From contig CAWAJR010000007.1 of the NCBI GenBank assembly GCA_963782465.1, positions 390,815-454,814 on the forward strand: DNA of 64,000 bases, given 5' to 3'. Position 1 is the stretch's first letter. Every line of letters starts with the position of its first letter. Shown in pieces: positions 17,746-26,731 of the stretch. The notes under the pieces are model-generated. The model was not told the DNA's origin. It worked only from the letters and a program-made list of their open reading frames with translations, and ran no database searches. The position numbers and the translations under genes are program-made. Source of the DNA: JAODBJ01 sp963782465. GTDB lineage: Bacteria > Actinomycetota > Acidimicrobiia > IMCC26256 > PALSA-610.

Positions 17746-17987
17746 ACACGACCGACCCGGCCGAGACGATCCGCGCGACGCTCGCGCGTATCGCACCCGA
17801 AGCCGACTTCGACGCGCTGTCCCCCGATGCCGATCTCCAGGAGGCCCTCGATCTCGACTCGATGGACTTCCTCAACTTCGTCATCGGGTTGAAGGAGGCA
17901 ACCGGCGTGGAGATCCCCGAGCACGACTATGCCCAGGTCGCGACGCTCAGAGGCTGCATCGAGTACCTCGCTGCTCGCGCCCGCTGA
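17742..17987 (+). CDS. Stand-alone acyl carrier protein
   Basis: 81 residues from a GTG overlapping the E2 stop. It has the four-helix ACP pattern with the phosphopantetheine attachment Ser at S40 in E-A-L-D-L-D-S-M-D-F-L. The acidic helix 2 continues L-N-F-V-I-G-L-K-E-A-T-G-V-E-I-P-E-H-D-Y. It is last in the operon with E1/E2 and the ligase. Its translational coupling to E2 suggests a role with that complex, for example receiving or presenting an acyl group, but this is inference. It could also be a general ACP for a specialised lipid pathway. Confidence 0.88.
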   Translation: MNTTDPAETIRATLARIAPEADFDALSPDADLQEALDLDSMDFLNFVIGLKEATGVEIPEHDYAQVATLRGCIEYLAARAR

Positions 17988-18071
17988 GGCGTCACGGCCC
18001 CCCAGGGACCATCGCCTCTGTTCCCTCCGGGCATCGCGCACGACGCTGGTCACATCGCCCGAGAGCGAGGT

Positions 18072-20333
18072 GTGAGCGTGCGCAGTGTCACATGGTTCCA
18101 GGAGTTGTCGTCGGCGGACGTTGCCGTGGTCGGTGGGAAGGGTGCGAACCTCGGCGAGCTGACGAGAGCCGGCTTCCCGGTACCTCGCGGTTTCGTGATC
18201 ACTGCGGATGCGTACCTCGACGCCATGGACCACGGCGGTGTGCGCGCCGAATTGGTCGAGGTGGCCCACGCGATCGATGTGGATACCGCGGATTCGCTCG
18301 CGACCGGAGCCCACCGGTTGCAGGACCTCGTCGGGAAAGCCGGCATGCCCGACCGGTTGCGGGCCGAGATCGCGACCGCGTACGCCGCGCTCGGCGACGG
18401 CCGCGTGGCCGTCAGGTCGTCGGCGACGAGCGAAGACACCGCCGACGCGTCGTTCGCGGGCATGAACCGCACCTTCACGAACGTCGAAGGCGCCGACGAC
18501 GTCGTGGCCCACGTCGTCGAATGCTGGGCGTCGCTCTACGCCGAACGGGTCGTCGCCTACCGGCGGGCACGCGGGTTCGACGACGAACCGGCGATCGCGG
18601 TCGTCGTCCAGGAGATGGTCGACTCGGAACGCAGCGGCGTGATGTTCACGGTCGACCCGGCAACCGGGCAACGCACGCAGCTGGTGATCGAGGCGGCGTT
18701 CGGGCTCGGCGAAGTCGTCGTGGGCGGCCAGGTCGAACCCGACACCTACCGCGTCGAGAAGGACGATTTCCACCTCGTCGACGTTCGGGTCGGCCGCCAG
18801 ACATTCGCGATCGTCGCCGACCCCGCACACGGGGACCGTCGCGTCGAGCTGCCGGCCACCGAAGGGGCGCGGCGCGTGTTGAGCGACGACGAGGTGGCCG
18901 CGCTCGCGCGCATCGGGGTCGCGATTGAACAGCATTACGGCGCGCCGCAAGATGTCGAATGGGCCCTGGCGAAGGGCTCGCTGTTCATCGTGCAGTCGAG
19001 GCCGATCACGACACTGGGCGGCGACACCAACGACGCCGAACCCGAGGGTCAGGTTCTCGTGCGGGGCCTGGGTGCGTCCCCGGGGACGGCGACCGGTGCC
19101 GTACGCGTGTTGCACAACCCGGAGGAGGGCGCCGCGCTCGTGCAGGGTGAGATCCTCGTTGCGCCGATGACGAACCCAGATTGGGTACCGGTGCTCCGGC
19201 GCGCCGGTGCCCTGGTGACCGATGGTGGCGGGATGACGTGCCACGCCGCGATCGTCACCCGCGAACTGGGTGTGCCGTGCATCGTCGGGGCACGGCGCGC
19301 GACGGAGGTGTTGCGCGACGGCGAACTGGTCACCGTCGACGGTACGAAGGGTGTGGTCGTGGCGGGCGGCGCGGCGACCGTCGTGCCGGTTCGCGAGCGC
19401 CCCCCGACGGTCGTCTCGGCCATCGAGCCGCTCGCGACGCGGCTGTACGTCAACCTCGCGATGGCCGACCAGGCCGAACGGGTGGCGGCGCTGCCCGTCG
19501 ACGGCGTCGGTCTGCTGCGGGCTGAGTTCATGATCACCGACGCGTTGCACGGCATGCACCCGAGGGCGCTCATCGCGAAGGGCGGGCGCGAGCAGTTCAT
19601 CGAGCAGATGAGCCAAGCGCTGCTACGGATCACGTCGGCGTTCGCGCCCCGGCCGGTCGTCTACCGCACGATCGACTTCCGCACGAACGAGTTCCGCAAG
19701 CTCGAGGGCGGCAGTGCATTCGAGCCGGTCGAGGGGAACCCGATGATCGGCTACCGCGGCTGCTACCGCTACGTGCGAGAGCCCGACCTCTTCGCACTCG
19801 AATGTGAGCTGCTCGCGCGAGTGCGCGAGCAGACACCGAACCTGCACGTCATGATCCCGTTCGTTCGTACCCGCTGGGAACTCGAGGCGTGCCTCGAGAT
19901 GATCGACGCGAGCCCGCTCGGGCGCCAGCGCGGCCTGCACCGCTGGGTGATGGCCGAAGTGCCGTCGGTCGTGTACCGCGTGCCGGAGTACGCGGCCCTC
20001 GGCGTCGACGGTGTGTCGATCGGGTCGAACGACCTGACGCAGCTGATGCTCGGCGTCGATCGCGACTCCGAGATCTGCTCGGAGCTGTTCGACGAATCCG
20101 ACGCGGCCGTGCTCGACGCGATCGGCCGGATCATCACCGCCGCGAACGATGCGGGGATCACGTCGTCGCTGTGTGGGCAGGCGCCGTCGAACCGGCCCGA
20201 GTTCGCCGAGCACCTCGTGCGTTTCGGCATCACGTCGATCTCGGTGAACATCGATGCCGTCGAGCGTGCTCGCGACGTCATCGGGGCGGCCGAACGGCGC
20301 GTGTTGCTCGAGGCCGCCCGCCACACGAACTGA
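18072..20333 (+). CDS. ppsA: Phosphoenolpyruvate synthase
   Basis: 753 residues from GTG 18072. The ATP-grasp domain starts with V-G-G-K-G-A-N-L-G-E-L and A-V-R-S-S-A-T-S-E-D-T-A-D-A-S-F-A-G. The swivelling phospho-His domain has G-G-G-M-T-C-H-A-A-I-V-T-R-E-L-G with catalytic H391. The PEP/pyruvate barrel has G-L-L-R-A-E-F-M, R-T-I-D-F-R-T-N-E-F, G-S-N-D-L-T-Q and the catalytic Cys C701 in S-S-L-C-G-Q-A-P-S. It converts pyruvate, ATP and water to PEP, AMP and phosphate for gluconeogenesis. It is slightly shorter than the E. coli enzyme. It follows the ligase/E1/E2/ACP operon by 84 bp and precedes a baeRF-like gene by 15 bp. Confidence 0.93.
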   Translation: MSVRSVTWFQELSSADVAVVGGKGANLGELTRAGFPVPRGFVITADAYLDAMDHGGVRAELVEVAHAIDVDTADSLATGAHRLQDLVGKAGMPDRLRAEIATAYAALGDGRVAVRSSATSEDTADASFAGMNRTFTNVEGADDVVAHVVECWASLYAERVVAYRRARGFDDEPAIAVVVQEMVDSERSGVMFTVDPATGQRTQLVIEAAFGLGEVVVGGQVEPDTYRVEKDDFHLVDVRVGRQTFAIVADPAHGDRRVELPATEGARRVLSDDEVAALARIGVAIEQHYGAPQDVEWALAKGSLFIVQSRPITTLGGDTNDAEPEGQVLVRGLGASPGTATGAVRVLHNPEEGAALVQGEILVAPMTNPDWVPVLRRAGALVTDGGGMTCHAAIVTRELGVPCIVGARRATEVLRDGELVTVDGTKGVVVAGGAATVVPVRERPPTVVSAIEPLATRLYVNLAMADQAERVAALPVDGVGLLRAEFMITDALHGMHPRALIAKGGREQFIEQMSQALLRITSAFAPRPVVYRTIDFRTNEFRKLEGGSAFEPVEGNPMIGYRGCYRYVREPDLFALECELLARVREQTPNLHVMIPFVRTRWELEACLEMIDASPLGRQRGLHRWVMAEVPSVVYRVPEYAALGVDGVSIGSNDLTQLMLGVDRDSEICSELFDESDAAVLDAIGRIITAANDAGITSSLCGQAPSNRPEFAEHLVRFGITSISVNIDAVERARDVIGAAERRVLLEAARHTN

Positions 20334-20348
20334 CCGGAAGGAGACACG

Positions 20349-21431
20349 ATGGCCATCCACCGCTCCGATCTCGACAAACTCGCCCGCATGCACGCGCTGC
20401 CGGCGGTCAGCCTGCTGTTCGGTACCGACCGGCGGCGCCCCGGGAACGGCGAAGACGTCTTGCGGCTGCGGGGGTTGGTGGGCGAGGCCCGCCGCCGCCT
20501 GCACGACGCGTACGGGTTGGACGACGCCTCGCCGCTCGTCGCCCGCCTGCAGCACGTGTCGGAGCATGTCGACTGGATGCACCCCGAAGACGGGGTCGCC
20601 ATCTTCGTGACGGCCGACGAGCAGTTCGTGTTCCCGCTGCCCTTCGCGGTCGACGATCACGTCGTCGTCGAAGAGACGTTCGCGACGCGCACGTTGCTCC
20701 GCGCGGTGCAGCGGGCCGATCGCTACCGGGTGCTGGTGTTGTCGGGTCACCGTTCCCGCCTCTTCGAGGGCTTCGACGCGAAATTGCACGAGGTGAGCGA
20801 AGGTTCCTTCCCGGTAGAGGTCGAAGCACCACTCGAAGAAGACACCCCGCACCGTGATCTGCCGCCGCACGAGCGACGTCGCGACGCCGACCACCACTTT
20901 GTGTTCCGTGCCGTCGACCGCGCGCTGCACGAGCGTTCGGCCGCCGACCCACTCCCCGTGATCGTGGTCGCCGTCGAGCGCGATCTCGCGTTCTTCGACG
21001 AGGTCACCACGCACGGTGCGACGATCGTCGATCGGATCACCGGCGACCACAGCCGCGACGACGCGCTCGACATCGCGCGATTGGTCGCGCCGGTCGCGCA
21101 GGCGCATTTCGATCGCCGCCGCACCGATGCCGTCGGCGAGGTGGAACGCGCGGTCGGGGCCAAACGCGCGGCGTTGGGCGTGCACGACGCGTGGGCGCCG
21201 GCGCTCGGCGGGCGGGGCCGGTTACTCGTGGTCGAGGACGACTACGTGTTCCCGGGGCACGTCGTCGGCGACGAGCTCGTTGCCGGCGCGGGCCCGTCGC
21301 GTGCCGGCCGGCTCGACGACGCCGTCGACGAGTTGATCGAAGCCGTGATGACGCACGGTGGCGACGCGGTGCTCGTCGGTCCCGGTGGGCTCGGCGAGTA
21401 CGGCCCGGTCGCGCTGGTGTTGCGCTACTGA
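20349..21431 (+). CDS. baeRF3-like protein (release-factor-related, possible ribosome hibernation factor)
   Basis: 360 residues; ATG 20349 has a clear ribosome binding site (ggaaggagacacg). The central region V-A-I-F-V-T-A-D-E-Q-F-V...L-P-F-A-V-D-D-H-V-V-V-E-E-T-F...Y-R-V-L-V-L-S-G-H-R-S-R-L-F-E-G matches the bacterial archaeo-eukaryotic release factor (baeRF) superfamily, family 3. The C-terminus (G-R-L-D-D-A-V-D-E-L-I-E-A-V-M-T-H-G-G-D-A-V) matches its L7Ae-like end. Members are thought to act on the ribosome in stress or dormancy. It sits 15 bp after ppsA, so the two are probably one transcript. Confidence 0.75.
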   Translation: MAIHRSDLDKLARMHALPAVSLLFGTDRRRPGNGEDVLRLRGLVGEARRRLHDAYGLDDASPLVARLQHVSEHVDWMHPEDGVAIFVTADEQFVFPLPFAVDDHVVVEETFATRTLLRAVQRADRYRVLVLSGHRSRLFEGFDAKLHEVSEGSFPVEVEAPLEEDTPHRDLPPHERRRDADHHFVFRAVDRALHERSAADPLPVIVVAVERDLAFFDEVTTHGATIVDRITGDHSRDDALDIARLVAPVAQAHFDRRRTDAVGEVERAVGAKRAALGVHDAWAPALGGRGRLLVVEDDYVFPGHVVGDELVAGAGPSRAGRLDDAVDELIEAVMTHGGDAVLVGPGGLGEYGPVALVLRY

Positions 21432-21470
21432 CGAAAGGAGGCGCGGCCGGTAGGAGCGCCTGCTCGCCCG

Positions 21471-23183
21471 CTATTCCTCGATGAAACCGACCGCGCCGGG
21501 CGCGGCGTCGCGGCCGAGCAGGTGCTTGAGCACCTTGCCGCTCGCGTTGTGGGGGAGCGCGTCGAGGAACTGCACGTGGGCCGGCACCTTGTACGCGGCG
21601 AGGGCCGCGGCGGCGAACGCGCGCACGTCGTCGTCGGAGAGCTGACTGCCGGCGTGCAGTACGACGAACGCTTTCACCTCTTGACCGAGCGTCGGGTGGT
21701 CGATGCCGACGACCGCGACCTCGGCGATGTCGGCGTGTTCGATGAGGCGGTTCTCGACCTCGGCTGGGTAGATGTTCTCGCCGCCCCGGATGATGAGGTC
21801 GTTACGCCGCCCTTCGAGGTACACGAACTCGTCGACGACGTGCCCGAAGTCGCCGGTGCGGTACCACCGTTCGTCGTCGAGCGCGGCGTGGGTCGCGGCG
21901 GGGTTGTTCCAGTAACCGAGGAACAGCGCCGGTGTGCGAACGCAGATCTCGCCGACCTGGCCCTCGGGGAGCGCCGCACCGGTGGCGGGATCGCGGATCT
22001 CGAGCTCGACCGTGGGCGACGCGTTCCCGATGCTGTCGGGGTGTACGTAGGTGGAGTCGGCGCGCAGTGATGTGCCCCCGCCGTTCGATTCGGTCATGCC
22101 CCAACCCGTGCCGAGCCGGGGCCGGACGTGGGGCAACTTCTCGCCGAGCCGGCGGAGCAGTTCCGGCGCCCATACCGCGCTGCCGCCGCCGATGTTCTTC
22201 AACGACGAGAGGTCGTAGCGATCGAGGTCGGGCCATTCGAGCAGGCGCCACAGTTGCGTCGGGACGAGCGACCAGGTTGTCGCCCGGTGCCGTTCGGTGA
22301 GTTCGAGGTGCACTGCTTCCTGCCACCGGCCCGTCGGTGGGTACACGATCGTCATACCGCTCGCGCACGCCATCACCAGCTGGCAGTTCAACCCCGAGAC
22401 ATGGAACATCGGCGAGGCCGAAACGGTGCACGGTGGCGACGACGGGATGTCGGGCGAGTGCCCGCCGGCCGCCGCGCGTGCGATGCCTTCGGCGCCGCGC
22501 AGCATCGCCATCGAGACGAAGTTGATGTTGCTGCGGTGCGAAAGCAGCGCGCCCTTCGGCCGGCCGGTGGTGCCGCTCGTGAACAAGATGAGGAACGGGT
22601 CGTCTTCGTCGATGGTGTCGTCGGGCAGCGCGGCCGCGCTCGTCCCCTCGAGCGATGCGAAGTCGTCTTCGAACACGACGATCGGCAGCGACGCCGCGAT
22701 CGGTTCGCCGTCGAGGCGGTCGATCCGCCGTCGATCGCCGAGCAGCACCCGCGGTTCGGTGAGCTCGAGCGCGTACGTCATCTCCGGGCCGGTCCACCAG
22801 CCGTTCATCGCGACGGTGATCCCGCCGAGCGCCGTCGTGGCCCAGAACGTGATCGCGTACTCGACGCAGTTGGCGGCCGCGATCGCGACCCGGTCGCCCT
22901 TCGTCACGCCGTACTTCTCGGCCAGCGTGCGCGCGACGGCGGCAACCGGCGCGAGCATCGCCTCGTAGGTGAGCGTCCGGTCGGGGAAGACCACGTACGG
23001 CCGCGGGCCGAACCGGTCGGCCGCGGAGACGAGCAGCTCGCGGAGGTTGCGGGGCCGGTTCTTGAACACCTGCATGTCGATGCCGAGCACGTTCTCGGTC
23101 ACCAGCTCGAACGGTGCACCCGGCCCCGTGAGCGCGTCGCGTACGGCGTCGGGCAGCGTGCGATCCGGCCACGTCAGTTTCAC
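21471..23183 (-). CDS. AMP-dependent acyl-CoA synthetase/ligase
   Basis: 570 residues. The P-loop-like motif is I-L-F-T-S-G-T-T-G-R-P-K-G-A-L. Further motifs are G-W-G-M-T-E-S-N-G-G-G, W-Y-R-T-G-D-F, G-R-R-N-D-L-I-I-R-G-G-E-N-I-Y-P-A-E-V-E-N, and the terminal lysine K550 in N-A-S-G-K-V-L-K. The I-Y-P-A-E-V-E hinge is typical of fatty-acyl/aryl-CoA ligases. It activates an acid as acyl-AMP and transfers it to CoA; the acid is unknown. It is convergent with the baeRF-like gene, with only 39 bp between stops. Confidence 0.9.
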   Translation of the reverse strand: MKLTWPDRTLPDAVRDALTGPGAPFELVTENVLGIDMQVFKNRPRNLRELLVSAADRFGPRPYVVFPDRTLTYEAMLAPVAAVARTLAEKYGVTKGDRVAIAAANCVEYAITFWATTALGGITVAMNGWWTGPEMTYALELTEPRVLLGDRRRIDRLDGEPIAASLPIVVFEDDFASLEGTSAAALPDDTIDEDDPFLILFTSGTTGRPKGALLSHRSNINFVSMAMLRGAEGIARAAAGGHSPDIPSSPPCTVSASPMFHVSGLNCQLVMACASGMTIVYPPTGRWQEAVHLELTERHRATTWSLVPTQLWRLLEWPDLDRYDLSSLKNIGGGSAVWAPELLRRLGEKLPHVRPRLGTGWGMTESNGGGTSLRADSTYVHPDSIGNASPTVELEIRDPATGAALPEGQVGEICVRTPALFLGYWNNPAATHAALDDERWYRTGDFGHVVDEFVYLEGRRNDLIIRGGENIYPAEVENRLIEHADIAEVAVVGIDHPTLGQEVKAFVVLHAGSQLSDDDVRAFAAAALAAYKVPAHVQFLDALPHNASGKVLKHLLGRDAAPGAVGFIEE

Positions 23184-23307
23184 TGGTTGTATCCCCGTCG
23201 GTCTGGTCGAGGCCGCGGGCTCAGCGGCGCGCGGCGGTGGTGCGCTCGAACCCCATCCTTGTCGAAGCGCGCCGCGCCGCGGTAGTCGGCGATCGCGAGC
23301 CGGGTCG

Positions 23308-23340
23308 TTGGCGGCCCCCGCGCGTGGCGAGGGCCGCCAA
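23308..23340. terminator. Hairpin downstream of the second beta-helix gene
   Basis: TTGGCGGCCC and GGGCCGCCAA form a perfect 10-bp stem around a 13-nt loop. It lies 13 bp beyond the stop of the minus-strand beta-helix gene (stop at 23354), as expected for its terminator. Confidence 0.65.
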
Positions 23341-23353
23341 GTCCGAAGGTTCG

Positions 23354-24485
23354 TTACTGGACGAGACCGGTGCCGACGTTCGTCAGGGTGTTCTTGTAGA
23401 TGTACGTCTTGCTGACGTTCTTCGACAACCAGATCCCGATCGTGTTGTTGCTGATCGAGTTGAAACGAACAATCGTGCCGGTCACCGGGACCACCGCCGA
23501 GAACACGATCACGCCCGTGGTGCTCGACACCCCCGCATCAGGATCGCCGACGGTGTTGTTCGTGCCGATGATGTTCTGCACGACTTTGTTGTTGTTGACG
23601 TTCTGCGACGGTGTGTGCGAGTGGATCTGGACACCACCTTCACCGTTGCCGGAAATGGTGTTGTGGATCGCGACGTTGTCGTGCGAGCCGGTGCCGGGTG
23701 CGGCCGCCGCGAACAGCACGCCGGCACCCCCGTTGTTCATCACGGTGTTCCACTCGATGAGGTTGTTGTACACGCCGGTGCCGGGCGTGTGCGACGGAAG
23801 CGTGATCCCGCAGTCGAGTGCGTTGTAGCTCGCGACGTTGTACGCGATGACGTTGTCGTGCGACGGGGCGATGTCGTCGCTGACGAGGATCCCCCCGACG
23901 TTGTGCACGACCCGGTTGCCGATCACCCGCGAGTACGAAGTGGCTTGCAGGTGCAGGCCCTCGCCGCAGTCGCCCGGTACCTCTCCCTGCGGGAGGCACG
24001 GCGGGTAGGTCGACGGCGACGTTGCGCCGGTGTCGTTGTAGGCCACGTAGTTGTGCGAGATCCGCACGTACCGAACCTGCGTGGCCAGGATGCCCTCACC
24101 GATCGCGTGTTCGACGCGGAAGCCGTCGACCGTGGTCCCGTTCGCACCGGGGCCGACCACGATGCCGTTCGTCTTGCCCGACGCGTCGATGGTCGCGTGG
24201 TCGCCCAGCAGGATCAGGTGCTTCGCGACGATCACCTGCTCCTTGTACGTGCCGGGCCGACGTGGACGGTGTAGTCGGGGCGCGCGACGCCGATCCCATG
24301 GTTGATGGTGCGGCACGGTCGCGCCTCGGTGCCGCAGCCGGCGGAGTTGTAACCATGCTCGGAGACGTACACGTCGCCGCTGTTCCCGTGCGCGCTCGCG
24401 GGTGCTGCCGCAACGCCGAGCAAGCCGACGAGCATCGTTCCCACCACGCCCGCGACGCGGCCCGCCGAAGACGTCGATTCGTCAT
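23354..24485 (-). pseudogene. Secreted right-handed beta-helix protein, broken by two one-base deletions
   Basis: The best start is ATG 24485, six bases after a strong GGAGG (24490-24494). Its first 13 codons read as a signal-peptide n-region (M-T-N-R-R-L-R-R-A-A-S-R-A). The hydrophobic core (M-L-V-G-L-L-G-V-A-A-A-P-A-S-A-H-G) continues in a second frame from about 24447. The rest, from G-T-Y-K-E-Q-V-I-V-A-K, is in a third frame from about 24258 to 23354. Each step is explained by one missing base in a G or C run. The mature protein has R-P-C-R-T-I-N-H-G and many N-x-I/V ladder turns (V-I-G-N-R-V-V-H-N; I-S-N-N-T-I-G-I-W-L-S). The otherwise intact sequence favours sequencing errors over decay. 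Confidence 0.8.
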
Positions 24486-24643
24486 TCGTCCTCCCTCAGT
24501 GATGCCAGTGTGCTGCTTCGCCCCAGGACTGGAGCAGCATGCCGCGCCGCGCACCGGTTCGCCACGGCGGCCACCGATTGTCCGTTTTGCCGACACGTGT
24601 CGTCCGGCCGTCGACGCCGCGCGGCGCAGCGCCGCGTTGAGGC

Positions 24644-25306
24644 TTACCCGGACCCGGGTGTGGCGACGCCGACCTCGTAGGCGATCATGACGAGCTGGGC
24701 GCGGTCGCGCGCGTCGAGCTTCGTCAGCAGCCGGCTCACGTGGGTCTTCGCGGTTGCGTGCGACATGAACAGCTCGGCTGCGATCTCCGCGTTCGAGAGC
24801 CCGCGCGCGATCGCGCCGAGCACCTCGAGCTCGCGTTCGGTCAAGGTTTCGAGCGCGCGGTTCGGCTTCGGGCCCGTCGGTGCCGGCTGGGAGACGAACT
24901 GTTCGATGAGGCGCCGGGTCACCGTCGGCGCGAGCAGCGCCTCACCTTCGGCCAGGACCCGGACCGCGGTGAGGAGCTCGTCGGGACGCGTGTCCTTGAG
25001 GAGGAAGCCACTGGCCCCTGCGCGCAACGCCTGGAACACGTACTCATCGAGGTCGAAGGTCGTGAGGATCAGCACCCGGGTCTCGGGTGCTTCCGCGCCG
25101 ATGATCCCGGTGGCCTCGAGCCCGTCCATCTCGGGCATGCGGATGTCCATGAGGACGACGTCGGGCCGTTCGGCGCGAACGAGCTCGATCGCCTCGCGGC
25201 CGTTCGAGGCCTCACCGACGACCTCGATGTCGCCGGCCGAACGCAGGAGCACCGCGAACCCGCTGCGCACGAGCACCTGGTCGTCGGCAACCGCGACGCG
25301 GATCAT
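24644..25306 (-). CDS. NarL/LuxR-family response regulator
   Basis: 220 residues. The receiver domain has the acidic pair D8/D9 and the phospho-acceptor D54 in V-V-L-M-D-I-R-M-P-E-M-D-G, plus the switch Thr in L-T-T-F and the conserved K in F-L-L-K-D. The C-terminal LuxR helix-turn-helix is L-T-E-R-E-L-E-V-L-G-A-I-A-R-G-L-S-N-A-E-I-A. The partner histidine kinase starts 10 bp upstream on the same strand. The pair is divergent from an ABC exporter, a common arrangement in which the regulator activates the exporter. Confidence 0.93.
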   Translation of the reverse strand: MIRVAVADDQVLVRSGFAVLLRSAGDIEVVGEASNGREAIELVRAERPDVVLMDIRMPEMDGLEATGIIGAEAPETRVLILTTFDLDEYVFQALRAGASGFLLKDTRPDELLTAVRVLAEGEALLAPTVTRRLIEQFVSQPAPTGPKPNRALETLTERELEVLGAIARGLSNAEIAAELFMSHATAKTHVSRLLTKLDARDRAQLVMIAYEVGVATPGSG

Positions 25307-25316
25307 GGCGCGCCGC

Positions 25317-26507
25317 TCATTGCGGGGGGCCGTAGGGGAGGTACGCCTTCACCCGGTACCCACCCCCCGGGCACGGGCCGGTCTCGAGGTCGCCGCCGTA
25401 GACCGCGACGCGCTCGCGCATACCGAGGATGCCGTGCCCGCCGGGTGTCGCGCGACCGTTCACGCCCCGCCCGTTGTCGGAGATCTGCAGTCTCAGCGCG
25501 CCCGGCTCGTAGGTCACCATCACCTGCGCGGTCGCGGGCCCGGCGTGCTTGAGCACATTGGTCAATCCCTCCTGCACGATCCGGTACGCGGTGAGGTCGA
25601 CGCCGGTCGGCACCTCTTCGGCGGCTTCACCGTTGCGCACCACCTCGACGGGCAATCCGGCGGCGGCGAGGTCGTCGACCAGCCGGGGGAGATCGGCGAG
25701 CCCCGGCGCCGGTGCGTGCGCCGCGCCGTCGTTGTCGCGCAGCACCCCGAGCAGGCGCCGCATCTCGGTCAACGTCGAGCGGCTCGTGCTCGCGATCGCC
25801 GCGAGTGAGCGTTTCGCCTCCGCCGGGTCGTCGTCGATCACGTGCACGCCGACACCGGCCTGCACCGCGATGACCCCCATCGAGTGCGCGACCACGTCGT
25901 GTAGCTCCTGGGCGATGCGGAGCCGTTCGTCGGCGACGGCGCGCTTCGCCTCCTCGTCGCGCTCACGCTCGAGGAGCGCGGCGCGCTGTTCGAGCTGGTC
26001 GGTGTACAGCCTGCGGTTCCGCACCGTCGTTCCGAACAAGTACGCGGCGGTGTAGATGGCGCCGCTCAACACGAGGTTGGAAGTGGTTGCGTCAGGAATG
26101 CCGATGAGGGCCACCACGGCAACCGCCGTGACCATCGCCAGGAACCCGACGACGCGTTTCGGCCCGACGCAATGGGAGCCGACGGTGAACGTGCCCACGA
26201 GGACCATCTGCGATTGCACGTCGGGGTGGTATTTCAACGTCGCCAGGAGCACGAGGGCGACCAGGTTGGTGAGGAGCACCGCGAGCGGTGCCCGCCGCCG
26301 TACGAAGTAGGGCACTGAGCAGAACAGTGCGAGCACCACGCCGAGTGCGTCGGTCGAGCGGTAGACGTGGTTCGGGTCGCCGGTCTTCAGCACGCCGAAC
26401 AGCCCCACGATCGTGAAGCCGGTGCCGATGAGCGCGTCGAGCACTCTCGGGTCGATCGCGCGTGCCCACTGGCTGAGTCGCGCGTACCGCGTCAACGTTC
26501 GGTCCAC
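25317..26507 (-). CDS. Two-component sensor histidine kinase, HisKA_3 type
   Basis: About 396 residues. The N-terminus has about four to five membrane segments (A-L-I-G-T-G-F-T-I-V-G-L-F-G; A-V-L-L-T-N-L-V-A-L-V-L-L; V-V-G-F-L-A-M-V-T-A-V-A-V-V), then a coiled region. The dimerisation/phospho-acceptor helix is R-I-A-Q-E-L-H-D-V-V-A-H-S-M. The HATPase domain has N-V-L-K-H-A, D-N-G-R-G-V and G-H-G-I-L-G-M-R-E-R. It phosphorylates the downstream NarL-type regulator. The start is uncertain: the frame is open to 26687, with ATG 26570 and GTG 26507 as candidates. GTG was chosen because it leaves a normal cytoplasmic lead before the first helix. Confidence 0.88.
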   Translation of the reverse strand: MDRTLTRYARLSQWARAIDPRVLDALIGTGFTIVGLFGVLKTGDPNHVYRSTDALGVVLALFCSVPYFVRRRAPLAVLLTNLVALVLLATLKYHPDVQSQMVLVGTFTVGSHCVGPKRVVGFLAMVTAVAVVALIGIPDATTSNLVLSGAIYTAAYLFGTTVRNRRLYTDQLEQRAALLERERDEEAKRAVADERLRIAQELHDVVAHSMGVIAVQAGVGVHVIDDDPAEAKRSLAAIASTSRSTLTEMRRLLGVLRDNDGAAHAPAPGLADLPRLVDDLAAAGLPVEVVRNGEAAEEVPTGVDLTAYRIVQEGLTNVLKHAGPATAQVMVTYEPGALRLQISDNGRGVNGRATPGGHGILGMRERVAVYGGDLETGPCPGGGYRVKAYLPYGPPQ

Positions 26508-26731
26508 CTGCTCAAGGTAACTCCGGCAACTCGCAGCGGCATCGGGCGCACGGACGATGCCGACGTACATCTCGAGATGTACCCCGGCGCCGGGAGCCGC
26601 TCCCGGCGCTCGCCCGCCGGACGGAGCGTGGAAACGCCGCTCGGGCGATGGCAGGGGGCGGCGAATCCCGCATCGTGAACGCACCAACCAGCGGCCCGGA
26701 CTCAGCGGGCTCGTCCCAAGGAGACAACCCC
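26508..26731. promoter_or_regulatory. Divergent promoter region, histidine kinase / ABC exporter
   Basis: The 224-bp gap separates the sensor kinase and the ABC exporter genes. It must contain both promoters and probably a site for the NarL-type regulator. The only clear signal is the ribosome binding site aaggag (26719-26724) before ATG 26732. An inverted repeat gacgtacatctcgagatgtac (about 26559-26579) has arms GTACATCT/AGATGTAC and is a candidate operator. Confidence 0.4.

Noticed and set aside
17664..19616. 650-codon minus-strand frame over ACP and ppsA
   Set aside because: Antisense to enzymes with complete catalytic motifs; no family character.
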